64,000 bases of DNA from CAIKNB01 sp041658705 (GCA_041658705.1 JBAZZT010000001.1:186001-250000); one strand, 5' to 3'. Shown: positions 42,109-50,828, counted from the stretch's first letter. Made by a program: numbers and translations. Notes: generated by a model not told the origin, from the sequence alone.

Positions 42109-43232
42109 GCGCCAATCCCTTCGAAATCCCCCAAAGCTCCGACCTCGCCGTCTCGCACATCAAGCGGCAAGATTTGCCGACGTCGGTCAGGGAATACGCA
42201 GACAACCTGGCGGCGCAGATAAAAGAAGTCTATGCCAAATATGGAGCCAAGAATTTCGAAGAGTTGAAAGAGAATAAAAAATTATCAGCGCAGGATGCGC
42301 GCAAGGTGGCCGACCTGCTGAAAGTTTTTAGAGACGCGGTGGAGAAGAAGCGGACTGAAAACGGGGAGTTCCTTGGTAGATTCCCGGGCAGGATAGATGG
42401 TTGGCAAATCTCCGACGATCATGTATTCATTCATCAGTTCCAACCTGACGGTACGCTCCAGTTCTTCAAAGACGGTGTCGAGATATTCTCCGGCAGGGCA
42501 ATTGATTGGTGGATTCTCGACGGCCAACTGTTCATCCGGCAATATCAACCTGCTGACGATGCATTCAAAATCTTCAAAGGTGATGTCGAGCTGTTCTTCG
42601 GCAGAGTCGGTGGTTGGCAAGCTTCAGATGGCCATGCCTATAGCCTGCAACGCCAACCTGACGGTACGGAAAAAATCTTTAAAGATAAAACAGAGATATT
42701 CTCGGGCGACATAGATGTTTGGCGCGTCTCCGACGGCCACTTGTTCATCCAGCAAACCAAAGCCGGCGACAATAGAATCCTTAAAGACGATGTCGAGGTT
42801 TTCTCCGGTAAACTTCTCGATTGGGACGTCTCCGACGGTCACGTTTTCGTCCGACAAGAACAACCAGAGGACAAATATAGAATCCTTAAAGACGGCGTCG
42901 AGGTATTCTCCGGTAAGGTTGATGGCTGGCGAGTCTCGGGCGGACACGTCTTTGTCCAGCAACGCCAACCTGACGGTAGGGATAAAATCTTCAAAGATAA
43001 AGTTGAGGTATTCTCCGGCAGAGTGTTGAAGTGGCTAGTTTCCAAAGGTCACGTTTTCGTCCAACAGCACTTGCCGGACGGCACAGGCAAAATTTCAAAA
43101 GACAACATCGAGATATTCTCCGTTGATCCTGATGGGTGGTCGGCCTTTGGCGGCCATGCTTTTTTCCGGCGAATACAACCCGACGGTTCTTCCGACTTCT
43201 ATCGCTTCGTCGAACCGGAAGAAAAAACATGA
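42105..43232 (+). CDS. Shared-module protein 3 with eight 35-residue repeats
   Basis: This 375-residue tandem paralogue of the gene at 40951 has the same N-terminal module but lacks the repeat-derived insertion (it reads EIPQSSDLAVSHIKRQDLP). It then has eight 35-residue units, the fifth almost identical to the fifth of its neighbour (GKLLDW...GHVFVRQEQPE). The ends match too (QPDGSSDFYRxVEPEEKT). Overlapping start and stop codons imply translational coupling. The equal count of eight suggests a fixed closed fold. Confidence 0.75.
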   Translation: MSANPFEIPQSSDLAVSHIKRQDLPTSVREYADNLAAQIKEVYAKYGAKNFEELKENKKLSAQDARKVADLLKVFRDAVEKKRTENGEFLGRFPGRIDGWQISDDHVFIHQFQPDGTLQFFKDGVEIFSGRAIDWWILDGQLFIRQYQPADDAFKIFKGDVELFFGRVGGWQASDGHAYSLQRQPDGTEKIFKDKTEIFSGDIDVWRVSDGHLFIQQTKAGDNRILKDDVEVFSGKLLDWDVSDGHVFVRQEQPEDKYRILKDGVEVFSGKVDGWRVSGGHVFVQQRQPDGRDKIFKDKVEVFSGRVLKWLVSKGHVFVQQHLPDGTGKISKDNIEIFSVDPDGWSAFGGHAFFRRIQPDGSSDFYRFVEPEEKT

Positions 43233-43254
43233 GCGTCGATTTATCCGAAGCTAC

Positions 43255-43320
43255 GCACGATTTGGCTACCGTCTACCGTCAGGGCGCATGGCATGCGCCC
43301 CTACTGTCTACCGTCTAGTA
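43255..43320. repeat. GGGCGCATGGCATGCGCCCC palindrome with TACCGTCTA words
   Basis: The palindrome sits inside facing TACCGTCTACCGTC and CTACTGTCTACCGTC words. The same combination occurs at 55650-55705. Confidence 0.7.
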
Positions 43321-43327
43321 AATTTGC

Positions 43328-43333
43328 TATCCT
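43328..43333 (+). promoter_or_regulatory. -10 box of the AI-2E transporter gene
   Basis: TGCTATCCT is an extended -10-like box that ends nine bases before the ATG at 43343. This again suggests a leaderless mRNA. Confidence 0.4.
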
Positions 43334-43342
43334 ATATCAACT

Positions 43343-44392
43343 ATGAACGGCCAACAGCGGCATATCTCAGTTGATACGTCTTCCATCCTCAAGACCCTGG
43401 CGATCCTGTTCGCGCTTTACGTGTTGTATCTCATCCGCGGGATCGTGGCGCTGGTCTTCGCAGCGCTGTTTTTGGCCGCACTCATCCATCCCATCGCCGA
43501 CTGGCTGGGTCGTCGGCGCATACCGCGCGGCGTCACCGTCGTCCTGCTGTATCTCGGCATGTTCGGGTTGGCTGCGGTGACATTGGGTCTGCTTTTGCCG
43601 CCGCTCATCGATCAAAGCTCGGTGCTGGTGAGCACTTTGGGCAAGTCATTGCAGATGGTTTCCGGCGGCGTCGAGTGGCTGCGTGAGATCTCGGTCAAAA
43701 ACGGCTTGGCGCTCAATCTGCAAAGCGGCTTCCAATCCGTGCAGACGCAACTCACGAGCGTGGCGGGCGGCTTCTTTTCGACCCTGACCGACATCTTCGG
43801 CGGCATCGCAGGGCTCATCGTCGTGCTGGTCATGGCCTTCTACATGGTGGTGCAAGAGAAGGAAGCGCGCAGCATCTTCCACAATTTCGTGCCGCAGGAA
43901 TATCAGGGCATCTTTTCCGGGATTTTCAACCGCGTGGAAGAGAAGCTCGGGCATTGGATGCTGGGCCAAATCGCGCTCTGCGTCATTATCGGCAGCCTAT
44001 ATTACGTCGGCTTGCGCCTCGTCGGATTGGATGAAGCGCTGGTCTTGGCGCTCTTCGGCGGTTTCACGGAATTCATCCCGTATCTCGGACCCATCATGGG
44101 CGCGATCCCCGCCGTGCTGTTGGCTTTGACCTATTCGCCGCTCAAGGCCTTGATCGTGTTGGTCATCATCATCGGCATTCAGCAGCTCGAGAGCCAAATC
44201 ATCGTGCCCAAGCTCATGCAGCGCGTCGTGGGATTGAATCCGCTCATCAGCATCTTGGCTTTATTGATCGGCTATCAACTCTTCGGTCTCGTCGGAGCGC
44301 TCACGGCTATCCCCATCGCCACCGCCATTTCAGTCATCTTGGTCGAGCTATATCGCAATCGGCAGGCTTTGCGCCGCGCCGCCAAGGCATGA
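43343..44392 (+). CDS. AI-2E family transporter (PerM-like)
   Basis: This 349-residue polytopic membrane protein belongs to the AI-2E/PerM family. N-terminal helices (LFALYVLYLIRGIVALVFAALF), a central soluble segment, and the family-typical C-terminal helices with EFIPYLGPIMGAIPAVLLAL and IQQLESQIIVPKLMQRVVGLNPL are present. The family has been linked to export of small molecules, including autoinducer-2 in some species, and to sodium antiport in others. The substrate here is open. The next gene overlaps its stop as ATGA, so at least three genes (43343-45490) form an operon. Confidence 0.9.
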   Translation: MNGQQRHISVDTSSILKTLAILFALYVLYLIRGIVALVFAALFLAALIHPIADWLGRRRIPRGVTVVLLYLGMFGLAAVTLGLLLPPLIDQSSVLVSTLGKSLQMVSGGVEWLREISVKNGLALNLQSGFQSVQTQLTSVAGGFFSTLTDIFGGIAGLIVVLVMAFYMVVQEKEARSIFHNFVPQEYQGIFSGIFNRVEEKLGHWMLGQIALCVIIGSLYYVGLRLVGLDEALVLALFGGFTEFIPYLGPIMGAIPAVLLALTYSPLKALIVLVIIIGIQQLESQIIVPKLMQRVVGLNPLISILALLIGYQLFGLVGALTAIPIATAISVILVELYRNRQALRRAAKA

Positions 44393-44793
44393 AGCGTCCT
44401 GCGTCTATGACACAACCAAGATCCGATTCCGCCCTCGGCGCCATCGTGGTTATGCTCGGAGTGACGCTCTGCCTTGTGATTGGGGTTTATTTTATTTTCT
44501 CCTATGCGCCATCCAAGACGCCGACTCCGACTCCGCCAGCGGGAACCGCGCCCCCGGTCGCGCTGCTGCACGCTGATTGGGCGCGGACGGTTTTGGATCA
44601 GGCGAACATATTGAAGCAGGATGCGACGGTCGCAGATATCCAGCGCGTGCGTGAATCGATTTTTAAACTCCGTGTGACCTCGGCCGATCGCGACAGCCAT
44701 CTGGCCATCGTAGTCGACCTCATGGCTTGGGAGAGGGGAGAGGCGGGCGCGTTTGAGAAACTGCAAACGGAACTGCAAAAGATCCAACCGTGA
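44389..44793 (+). CDS. Single-span membrane protein
   Basis: I do not recognise this 134-residue protein. One membrane helix (about residues 18-40) is followed by a Thr/Pro linker and a small helical domain (DWARTVLDQANILKQDATVADIQRVRESIFKLRV). It overlaps the transporter stop codon and is followed one base after its own stop by the next gene. Confidence 0.65.
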   Translation: MKRPASMTQPRSDSALGAIVVMLGVTLCLVIGVYFIFSYAPSKTPTPTPPAGTAPPVALLHADWARTVLDQANILKQDATVADIQRVRESIFKLRVTSADRDSHLAIVVDLMAWERGEAGAFEKLQTELQKIQP

Positions 44794-44794
44794 T

Positions 44795-45490
44795 ATGGAA
44801 GACCGAAATGCCAAATGCCAAATGCCAAATGCCAATCAGCCCAGTCCACCGGTCAAACCCAAGCTCGGACGCAATTTCATCACCTGCTCACTCATCGCCG
44901 CGTTTTTTGCGCTCGTCGTGTTGGTCGTTTTCCTCGTCGGCATCACCAAGCTCGGGATAGTCTCGATACCTTATTTTGAAAAATTATACACCGGTCCGAA
45001 ACCCACGCGGCTCGTCGCGGCGCAGCCTCTGACCTCGAAAGAATTCGAGGTTTTGGTGGCGGCCAGGCTCTTTGCCCAACAAGTGGCGGAGAAAAAAGCG
45101 CCCTACGTCATCGAGATAAAAGAAAGCGAACTGACCGGCGCTTTGCAGACGTCGATCGATTCCGCTTTGCGCAACGACGGTTGGAGGCAGGAATTCTCGC
45201 AGCTCGTGGTGCGTCCCGACTACCTTGAATTTTACGGCCGCTATGCACGCGGGATCATCCACGCCCAAGCGCTGATCCGTTTCAAACCTGTGTTGGAAAA
45301 TGCGGCGCTCAAATTCGTTCCGCTGTATGTGCAGATTGGGGATTTCAAACCCTCGCCCGAGCTGGCCTATAAAGTCTTGAGCTTTGTCTTTTCCCGCGAC
45401 CTGGGTGCTTGGCGTTTGTCTTTCGGCGCAACCGGTTTGCAAGACATGAAACTCCGCGAAGGAGTGATGCAGTTGTATCTGTCGAAGTAG
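44795..45490 (+). CDS. Membrane-anchored protein, repeat-derived N terminus
   Basis: This 231-residue protein starts MEDRNAKCQMPNANQ. The first dozen codons are the ATGCCAAATGCCAAATGCC word repeat seen between genes elsewhere. One membrane helix (about 29-52) is followed by an external domain with IEIKESELTGALQTSIDSALR, YARGIIHAQALIRFKPVLE and LKFVPLYVQIGDFKPSPELAYKV, a pattern that looks like a lipid- or protein-binding DUF domain. Function unknown. It is the third gene of the transporter operon. Confidence 0.65.
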   Translation: MEDRNAKCQMPNANQPSPPVKPKLGRNFITCSLIAAFFALVVLVVFLVGITKLGIVSIPYFEKLYTGPKPTRLVAAQPLTSKEFEVLVAARLFAQQVAEKKAPYVIEIKESELTGALQTSIDSALRNDGWRQEFSQLVVRPDYLEFYGRYARGIIHAQALIRFKPVLENAALKFVPLYVQIGDFKPSPELAYKVLSFVFSRDLGAWRLSFGATGLQDMKLREGVMQLYLSK

Positions 45491-45727
45491 CGCGGATGGA
45501 TAAGGCGGTAGCCACAAAAACGCATCTCAAAATCTGTCATCCTGAGCGAAGCGATAGCGCAGCCGAAGGACCTTTATCAGCAACCGTTTCGGAATTTCTC
45601 ACCCAGTTTATAAAGGTCCTTCGGCAGGCTCAGGATGACAGAATCTCTGTCTGGCTACCGTCTACTCTATCGTCTATTCTCCCTACTTGAATTCTTCCCG
45701 TCCTGCATAGACAATGCTGCGTAAGCC
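45491..45727. repeat. AGGTCCTTCGGC-type inverted repeat
   Basis: GTCATCCTGAGCGAAGC...AAGGACCTTTATCAG faces ATAAAGGTCCTTCGGCAGG...CAGGATGAC (45537-45642). TACCGTCTACTCTATC words follow. I see no gene. Confidence 0.7.
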
Positions 45728-46489
45728 ATGATCCTCCTTATCCGCATTCTGCCGCTGGTCATCGGCTGCCTTGAGACGGCGGTTTTTTGGTGGCAGCGGC
45801 GTTTGCCCGGCGCCTATCCTTTTTTGGCGTTGGGTGGCGTCGCGGTATTTGTCTTGGCTGTCTTGGTGATCGCCAGGAAGAGGATCGGGCGGCGCGAACT
45901 CACGGGGATAATGGCGCCGAGCTTCATCCTGCTTTTGTCTTTGGTCTTCGGCGTGCTTTTGGTCGAAGGTTTTTGGCCGGCTTTGTTGCTCGCGGGATTG
46001 GCTGGCGGCGTGACCTTCATGGTGCTCGAACTGCTTTTTCTGCACGCGCGCAATCCGGCGCTTTATCCGGTCAACGGTTTGTCGCATCTTAACGTGGCGC
46101 TTGTGCCCGTCGCCATTTGGTACGCGGTTTCGACTTCGATCGGGCTGCTGGTTTTTTTGCATACCGACGACATCTGGCACGTCTTGTTGGTCATGCTCTT
46201 GAGCCTGGCTCTTTTCCGGACGACCAATCATCGCGACGCCACGCGGCACCAAAAGCGCGTTTGGACTTTGATCGGAGGTCTGGCCGGGCTGGGCGTCGGA
46301 CTCATGGGTTTGCTCCTGCCCGTCAGCATGGCCTCGCAAGGTTTCTTGGCTGCGCTCATCTTGAGCGCTACGCTGCGCGCGCGGCGTTACTTGTACGGAC
46401 CAAAGCCTTCGCGACGCACTACTTGGATCGAGGTGATCGTCGGGTTATGCGCTTTTGCGGCCGCTTTGGCCAGCGCTAAATGGCTATGA
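45728..46489 (+). CDS. Polytopic membrane protein
   Basis: I do not recognise this 253-residue protein. Seven or eight hydrophobic segments cover almost all of it, with few charged loops (RRLPGAYPF, RKRIGRREL, RTTNHRDATRHQKR). His and Asp residues in the LHTDDIWH and TNHRDATRH segments could bind metal, but no family motif is clear. It is followed after 30 bases by the HtrA-like gene on the same strand. Confidence 0.65.
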   Translation: MILLIRILPLVIGCLETAVFWWQRRLPGAYPFLALGGVAVFVLAVLVIARKRIGRRELTGIMAPSFILLLSLVFGVLLVEGFWPALLLAGLAGGVTFMVLELLFLHARNPALYPVNGLSHLNVALVPVAIWYAVSTSIGLLVFLHTDDIWHVLLVMLLSLALFRTTNHRDATRHQKRVWTLIGGLAGLGVGLMGLLLPVSMASQGFLAALILSATLRARRYLYGPKPSRRTTWIEVIVGLCAFAAALASAKWL

Positions 46490-46519
46490 CTTGACCGCCG
46501 GTTTATTTAGACCAATTAT

Positions 46520-47698
46520 ATGACCAACATGACAGCGGCAAAAAAAAGTTTCTTGACTTGGGCGTTGGCTCTGGTGCTCTCCGCCGGGTGCGGCGGTTTG
46601 GCCGGTGGACTCGCGGGCTATGCCGCGGCTCGTTCCAGCCTGGCCGCCAGCCCGTCCTTCAACGCCAGCGGCACGCAAAACATTCCCGAGACCAAGTCGC
46701 CGACCAGTACCCTCGCGCTCATCACGGTCGAGCGGCCGGCGCTGACCTCGGTCGTGCCCGCGGCTTTCCTCAAGCATCGCGCCCGGCAAAGCGCGGCCTT
46801 GTATCGCGCCCCGCGCAGCGAAAATTTCGACGACCGTTTGTTGGGCGATGAACGCTTGCTCGGTCAAGCCGTAGCCCTGACTTCCGACGGCTGGTTCATC
46901 ACGACCGAAGCGGCTTTGGGCGGACTCAAACGCGCTGACTTCGTGGTGTGGTACGGCGCCGCGTCTTACGTCGCGGAAAAAGGCTTCGTCGATCATCTGA
47001 ACGGCACGGTGTATTTCAAGATAGCTTTGCGCGACGTGCCTGCCGCATCGTTCGCGCAGGTGCGCGATCTACTGCCTGGAATAGAAGTTTGGAGCGAACA
47101 GCGTCCGGGAGAATTGGCGCCGCAAGTCATAACCGATCTCAACTACCGCGCTGATCCCAACGTGTTCCTGTCCAGCGAAAATGTGGCGCGGCGCATCGTG
47201 CTCTCCGGGACGGCGCAGGCGGCGAGCCGCGGTTCGGCGGCTTGGGACGCTTCAGGTCAGCTCATCGGCATCGTCGAGAGCGCGCCGGGCGAAGTCCTGC
47301 GTTTGATCCCGGTTTCGAGCATCGCCGCCTCGTTCACCTCGCTCTTGCAGCAGAATGAGATCCGCCACGCGGTTTTGGGCGTGCGTGCCTTGGATCTGGC
47401 GGTCATGCGCTTGGCCGGGACCCGCGGCGATTTGCCGGCCCGCGGCGCATATTTGCGCGACGATAAAAAAATCACAGCGCTGCTGCGCGATGGACCCGCG
47501 GCCAAAGCCAAACTGAAATCAGGCGATGTGATTTTGAGCGTGGAACGTGATATCCTGGATGGCAGCGCCGACTTGGGCGAGATCCTGTCCGAATACAAAC
47601 CAGGGAGCCGCGTCACCTTGCGCGTCCAGCGCGACGGCAAAGACACGGATATCCCGGTCACCTTGGGCAGCTTCGTCTCAAGCGAAGCGTTGAAGTAA
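46520..47698 (+). CDS. HtrA-like protein with lost catalytic residues plus PDZ
   Basis: This 392-residue protein has an N-terminal membrane helix (about 10-38), a trypsin-like domain and a C-terminal PDZ domain (DGPAAKAKLKSGDVILSVERDIL). Compared with DegP/HtrA, the His segment (TNxHVV) reads GWFITTEAALGG with Ala at the His position, the Asp segment (DLAVLKI) reads GTVYFKI without Asp, and GNSGG reads RGSAA with Ser kept. Two of three triad residues are gone, so I expect a non-proteolytic relative acting as a binding protein outside the membrane. The HtrA origin is inferred from alignment by eye. Confidence 0.7.
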   Translation: MTNMTAAKKSFLTWALALVLSAGCGGLAGGLAGYAAARSSLAASPSFNASGTQNIPETKSPTSTLALITVERPALTSVVPAAFLKHRARQSAALYRAPRSENFDDRLLGDERLLGQAVALTSDGWFITTEAALGGLKRADFVVWYGAASYVAEKGFVDHLNGTVYFKIALRDVPAASFAQVRDLLPGIEVWSEQRPGELAPQVITDLNYRADPNVFLSSENVARRIVLSGTAQAASRGSAAWDASGQLIGIVESAPGEVLRLIPVSSIAASFTSLLQQNEIRHAVLGVRALDLAVMRLAGTRGDLPARGAYLRDDKKITALLRDGPAAKAKLKSGDVILSVERDILDGSADLGEILSEYKPGSRVTLRVQRDGKDTDIPVTLGSFVSSEALK

Positions 47699-47924
47699 AA
47701 AAGCAAGATGATAGAGAGTAGAGGATAGCCAAAAAGATAAATTGTCATCCTGAGCTTGTCGAAGGACCTTTATAAGCGTTGTCTGAACCGATGGCTGATA
47801 AAGGTCCTTCGACTTCGCTGGCGCGGAGTTTACCCCGCACTCGATGCGGGGCTCAGGATGACAATAACTTTTCCACGCCCTAGGCTGGCTATCCTCTACC
47901 ATCTACTTTCTACCCTCTAACCCT
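47699..47924. repeat. Repeat-filled gap
   Basis: TAGAGAGTAGAGGATAGCC words flank a facing pair of GTCATCCTGAGCTTGTC...AAGGACC and AAAGGTCCTTCGAC...CTCAGGATGAC units (47743-47863). The second contains a GCACTCGATGCGGGG insert. I see no gene. Confidence 0.7.
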
Positions 47925-48530
47925 ATGTCCACCCAAAATTTCGTTCGTTTGTTTGCGCGCTCGTGGCGTTTCATCGGTTTCGCCGGATTAATCGGCGCGG
48001 TTTTGGCCTTGGGTTTTTCGCTCGCCCAGCCGCTGCGCTACTCTTCGACCGAACGCGTCTTGATCACGCAGACCAACGCCACGGGGTTGGATCCGTACAC
48101 CGCCATAAAGTCCACCGAGCGCATCGCCCAGAATCTTTCCGAGATCGTCTATACCACAAGCTTCTTCAACGCGGTGATGGCCAAGGCCAACCTCGATAAA
48201 TCGTATTTCCCGCAGGACGAAATATCCAAACGCGACAAGTGGCGCAATACCATCGAGGTCACCGTCGTGCCGAACACGGGCATCGCATCCATCATCGCCT
48301 ATCATCCCCGGCGCGAACAGGCGACCGAATTGGCGGTGCGCGTGGCGCAAGAACTGGTCAACATCACGCCGAATTATTTCGGCTATTCGGTGCGCGTGCA
48401 GGTCATAGATGATCCGTTGCCTTCGCGCTTCTTCGCCAAACCTGACTTTTTGCGCAACGTGCTTTTGGGCGCCGTAGCCGGCCTCTTGATCGCCGCGGCT
48501 TGGCTCCTGGCAAAAGTGAAGAGCATATAG
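47925..48530 (+). CDS. Wzz/YveK-type polysaccharide co-polymerase
   Basis: This 201-residue protein has two membrane helices, at about 17-35 and near the C terminus (177-196), with an external helical domain between. That is the arrangement of chain-length determinants for surface polysaccharides. Typical features are the Pro-containing region before the second helix (VIDDPLPSRFFAKPDFLRNVLLGAVAG) and the polar TERVLITQTNATGLDPYTAIKSTERIA segment. No tyrosine-kinase domain or Wzy gene is in the window, so the polymer is unknown. Confidence 0.7.
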   Translation: MSTQNFVRLFARSWRFIGFAGLIGAVLALGFSLAQPLRYSSTERVLITQTNATGLDPYTAIKSTERIAQNLSEIVYTTSFFNAVMAKANLDKSYFPQDEISKRDKWRNTIEVTVVPNTGIASIIAYHPRREQATELAVRVAQELVNITPNYFGYSVRVQVIDDPLPSRFFAKPDFLRNVLLGAVAGLLIAAAWLLAKVKSI

Positions 48531-48922
48531 AGATAGCTTTTAGACGGTAGACGGTAGATGGTAGGGGCGAATTATCATTCGCCCTGTTTGAAATTTCATC
48601 AATCAGCCGCGAATAACCCAATCAGGGCGTGTGGCACGCCCCCCACCATTTTATCCCGTCAATTATGCGATTTTTGGCTGGATTGACGTACTAATTAAAG
48701 TAGGGTAAGCCGTCGGGTAGAGGCGCTTGACAAAAAACGTAAAAAGTGATACGTTTTGATGTCCTTTTGGCGCAAAAACACGGACTTTGGAACCGTTTCG
48801 CGTTTTGGGGGTTTTCCTCCTCTCCTAAAAAGCGGAACGGTTTCAGAGCCTCTTGCTCTGGCTCCTTTCAACTGACTTAGAACATTGCATGAACATGCCG
48901 CGCGGCGGCAGGAAGGTTTCCG
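48531..48922 (+). promoter_or_regulatory. Promoter and long structured leader of the gene at 48923
   Basis: After GTAGGGGCGAATTATC-type repeat DNA (48540-48590), TTGACA (48727-48732), a 17-base spacer and TACGTT (48750-48755) form a promoter. The ~160-base leader can fold GGAACCGTTTCGC with GCGGAACGGTTTC (48789-48801, 48831-48843) around a pyrimidine-rich loop, followed by AGAGCC/GGCTCC. No known riboswitch class is recognised. Confidence 0.5.
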
Positions 48923-50188
48923 ATGAACAAATTCATCGCTCTCGTTTCTCTTGCAGCATTCGTGGCTGTGCCGACGTCGGCATTGGCGGTCGTAACGGAT
49001 AAGAACCCCGTCATCACGGACAAGTCCGACACCGGGGTCTGCGGCGACAATCAGGTCTGCCGGGAAGACCTCAAGAGGTGCGAGGACGACCTCAAGACCG
49101 CGGCTGGTTCGGCCAATGACCTGACCAAGCAACTCGAGGCTTGCACGCAGGCCTTGGATGTGGCGCGCAAGGAAGTCAAGAAGATTCCTCCGCCCGTAAT
49201 CAAGAAGACGCTGGTCATCCAGCCGTCGGCCGCCGTGTGCATGGGCGCGCACATCGTGCAGAAGGGTCTGCGCTGCGAGTGCGAGTCGGGTCTCTACCTG
49301 ACCCTGCACAACAGCAAAGACGGCACGCAGGAGTGCGTGCTGCGCGCCGAGTGGGTGGACAAGTTCAAGGATCTCGAAGGTCGCATCCCCAAGACTCCGG
49401 CGAACAACGAAATCTGGGGAGCGATCAAGAGCATCCGCTTGGTGCTCCAGAACAGCGACGCTCCGCTCGACAAGGACGCGCTGATGCAGGGGAACGGTTC
49501 GGTCGTCGCCTGGCTGACCAAGCTCGACACTCGGGTCAATGAGCTCAACCGCAAGAGCGGGGAGTACGACAAGGCGTTCGACGTCCTGTGCCCCAAGCTC
49601 GTGGACAAGCCCGAGGCCACCCTCGAAGAGCGCTGCCAGAAGGCACCGCGCGGCGAAGGCGGCTCAAGGGTCACCCTCGAGATCGGCGCTGAAGCTCGCG
49701 TAGGCTACCGGCCTGGTGCCAAGGGCAACGCGGGTCTCGGCGGCTTCGTCAACGTCGTCTACTCCTTCCCGCAAAGCGACTGGGCATTCCTGCTCGGCGG
49801 CTACGTGGGCGGGCTGAACGACAAGGCCACCGGCCCGCAGTACGTGTGGGGCCTGCGCACCGGCCCGCGCGCCAAGTTGTCCAAGACTGTGTCCCTCGAC
49901 CTGCTCGCATACGTCGAGCAGTACTACTCGACCCACGGCGCCGGCTTCGGAGCTGACCGCAGCGTCGGATTCCAGGGACTGCAGGATAAGGGCATGGGGT
50001 TCGCGGCGGGCGCCAATCCGCGCTTGAACGTGTGCCTCAACCCCGGCAGCTCGCTGTGCCTGAACTTCGGCGTCCAGGTCGGCTACTCGCCTGGTATCGA
50101 CCGCGTAAGCTGGAGACTTCTCCAGCGTGACGCTGGCGGAGTCGTGACCGGCACCTTGGGTATCCACTACGCGTGGAACATGTTCTGA
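48923..50188 (+). CDS. Secreted protein with Cys-rich and beta-rich parts
   Basis: This 421-residue protein has a signal peptide (MNKFIALVSLAAFVAVPTSA, then LA). A Cys-containing helical region follows (VCGDNQVCREDLKRCEDDLK, CMGAHIVQKGLRCECESG). The C-terminal ~175 residues are beta-rich with alternating patterns and end in the aromatic HYAWNMF, which resembles an outer-membrane barrel. Patescibacteria are not thought to have a classical outer membrane, so the resemblance may be misleading. GC-rich codon use (GTC, CTC, CGC) sets it apart from the housekeeping genes. It starts the secreted-protein block. Confidence 0.65.
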   Translation: MNKFIALVSLAAFVAVPTSALAVVTDKNPVITDKSDTGVCGDNQVCREDLKRCEDDLKTAAGSANDLTKQLEACTQALDVARKEVKKIPPPVIKKTLVIQPSAAVCMGAHIVQKGLRCECESGLYLTLHNSKDGTQECVLRAEWVDKFKDLEGRIPKTPANNEIWGAIKSIRLVLQNSDAPLDKDALMQGNGSVVAWLTKLDTRVNELNRKSGEYDKAFDVLCPKLVDKPEATLEERCQKAPRGEGGSRVTLEIGAEARVGYRPGAKGNAGLGGFVNVVYSFPQSDWAFLLGGYVGGLNDKATGPQYVWGLRTGPRAKLSKTVSLDLLAYVEQYYSTHGAGFGADRSVGFQGLQDKGMGFAAGANPRLNVCLNPGSSLCLNFGVQVGYSPGIDRVSWRLLQRDAGGVVTGTLGIHYAWNMF

Positions 50189-50193
50189 ACCAT

Positions 50194-50263
50194 CTCTCCG
50201 CTACCTTCCTCGGGAAGGAGCGGAGATCACTCTTCCCGGTCCAAGCGCTTGCTTGGACCGGGG
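50194..50263 (+). terminator. Two strong hairpins after the gene at 48923
   Basis: TCTCCGCT/AGCGGAGA with an inner CCTTCC/GGAAGG stem (50194-50228) is followed by CCCGGTCCAAGC/GCTTGGACCGGG (50237-50263). There is no long T run, so termination may be partial and the next gene may be read through. Confidence 0.6.
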
Positions 50264-50326
50264 GATACACGAATCGGTTTCCTCTGAAGCCGCTTCATGT
50301 GCCCCTTCAACGAAAGGATAGTCAAG

Positions 50327-50698
50327 ATGAAAAGCAACGCTGTGTTGCTCGTAGGTCTGTTCGTTCTCGCGCCCCTTGGTTGCGCCGACTCCAAGATCAA
50401 CCAAGCGGAGGCAGATGCAGCTGCGACGGTCGTCAGCGATGATTGCCCGGAACGGCTCGAGAAGTGCCGGACCACGGTCGGGAGTTCGCTCGAGGCCACG
50501 CGCAAGATGATGGAGTTGCGTGGCGAGTGCCCTGCCAAGAGTGGCTTTGGCATGGTGAGCGTGAAAGCGCTTACCAAGCAGACCAAGGACCTTCCCACCG
50601 AGTGCGCACCTGCCCTGCGCACCTGCCTCCTCATCCGCCACGAGGTACAGGAGCTCTCCCGCGTGGCGGCGGGGGATCTGAAGAACTGTCCCCCATGA
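50327..50698 (+). CDS. Small lipoprotein with paired cysteines
   Basis: This 123-residue protein has the signal MKSNAVLLVGLFVLAPLGC with the presumed lipid-modified Cys at 19. The mature part has regularly placed cysteines (DDCPERLEKCRTT, GECPAKSG, TECAPALRTCLL, NCPP), which suggests disulfides in a helical fold outside the membrane. An AAAGGA ribosome site precedes the ATG. Unknown family. It shares style with the neighbouring secreted proteins. Confidence 0.6.
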   Translation: MKSNAVLLVGLFVLAPLGCADSKINQAEADAAATVVSDDCPERLEKCRTTVGSSLEATRKMMELRGECPAKSGFGMVSVKALTKQTKDLPTECAPALRTCLLIRHEVQELSRVAAGDLKNCPP

Positions 50699-50705
50699 CT
50701 CTTCC

Positions 50706-50734
50706 CGTTCCTCTCTTCTCCGAGAGGAACGGCC
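50706..50734 (+). terminator. Hairpin after the lipoprotein gene at 50327
   Basis: CGTTCCTCTC and GAGAGGAACG form a ten-pair stem around TTCTCC. The T run is weak. Confidence 0.65.
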
Positions 50735-50764
50735 GCACGAGCTGGCTTAGCACAGAGAGTGAAG

Positions 50765-50828
50765 CTGGTATCTAGTAGCTGGTATTTTCCGAACATACCA
50801 GCTACCAGCTACCAGATACTAGCTACTG
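50765..50828. repeat. GCTGGTATCTAGTAGCTGG inverted word repeat
   Basis: AGCTGGTATCTAGTAGCTGG faces CCAGCTACCAGCTACCAG. A similar element lies at 59998-60083. Confidence 0.7.

Noticed and set aside
44753..44794. Upstream start of the gene ending at 45490
   Set aside because: It would overlap the previous gene by about 40 bases. The ATG one base after that gene's stop is more natural.
45683..46339. Minus-strand 218-codon frame rich in Gln/Arg/His
   Set aside because: It is antisense to a polytopic membrane protein gene with clear hydrophobic segments and has no sensible composition.
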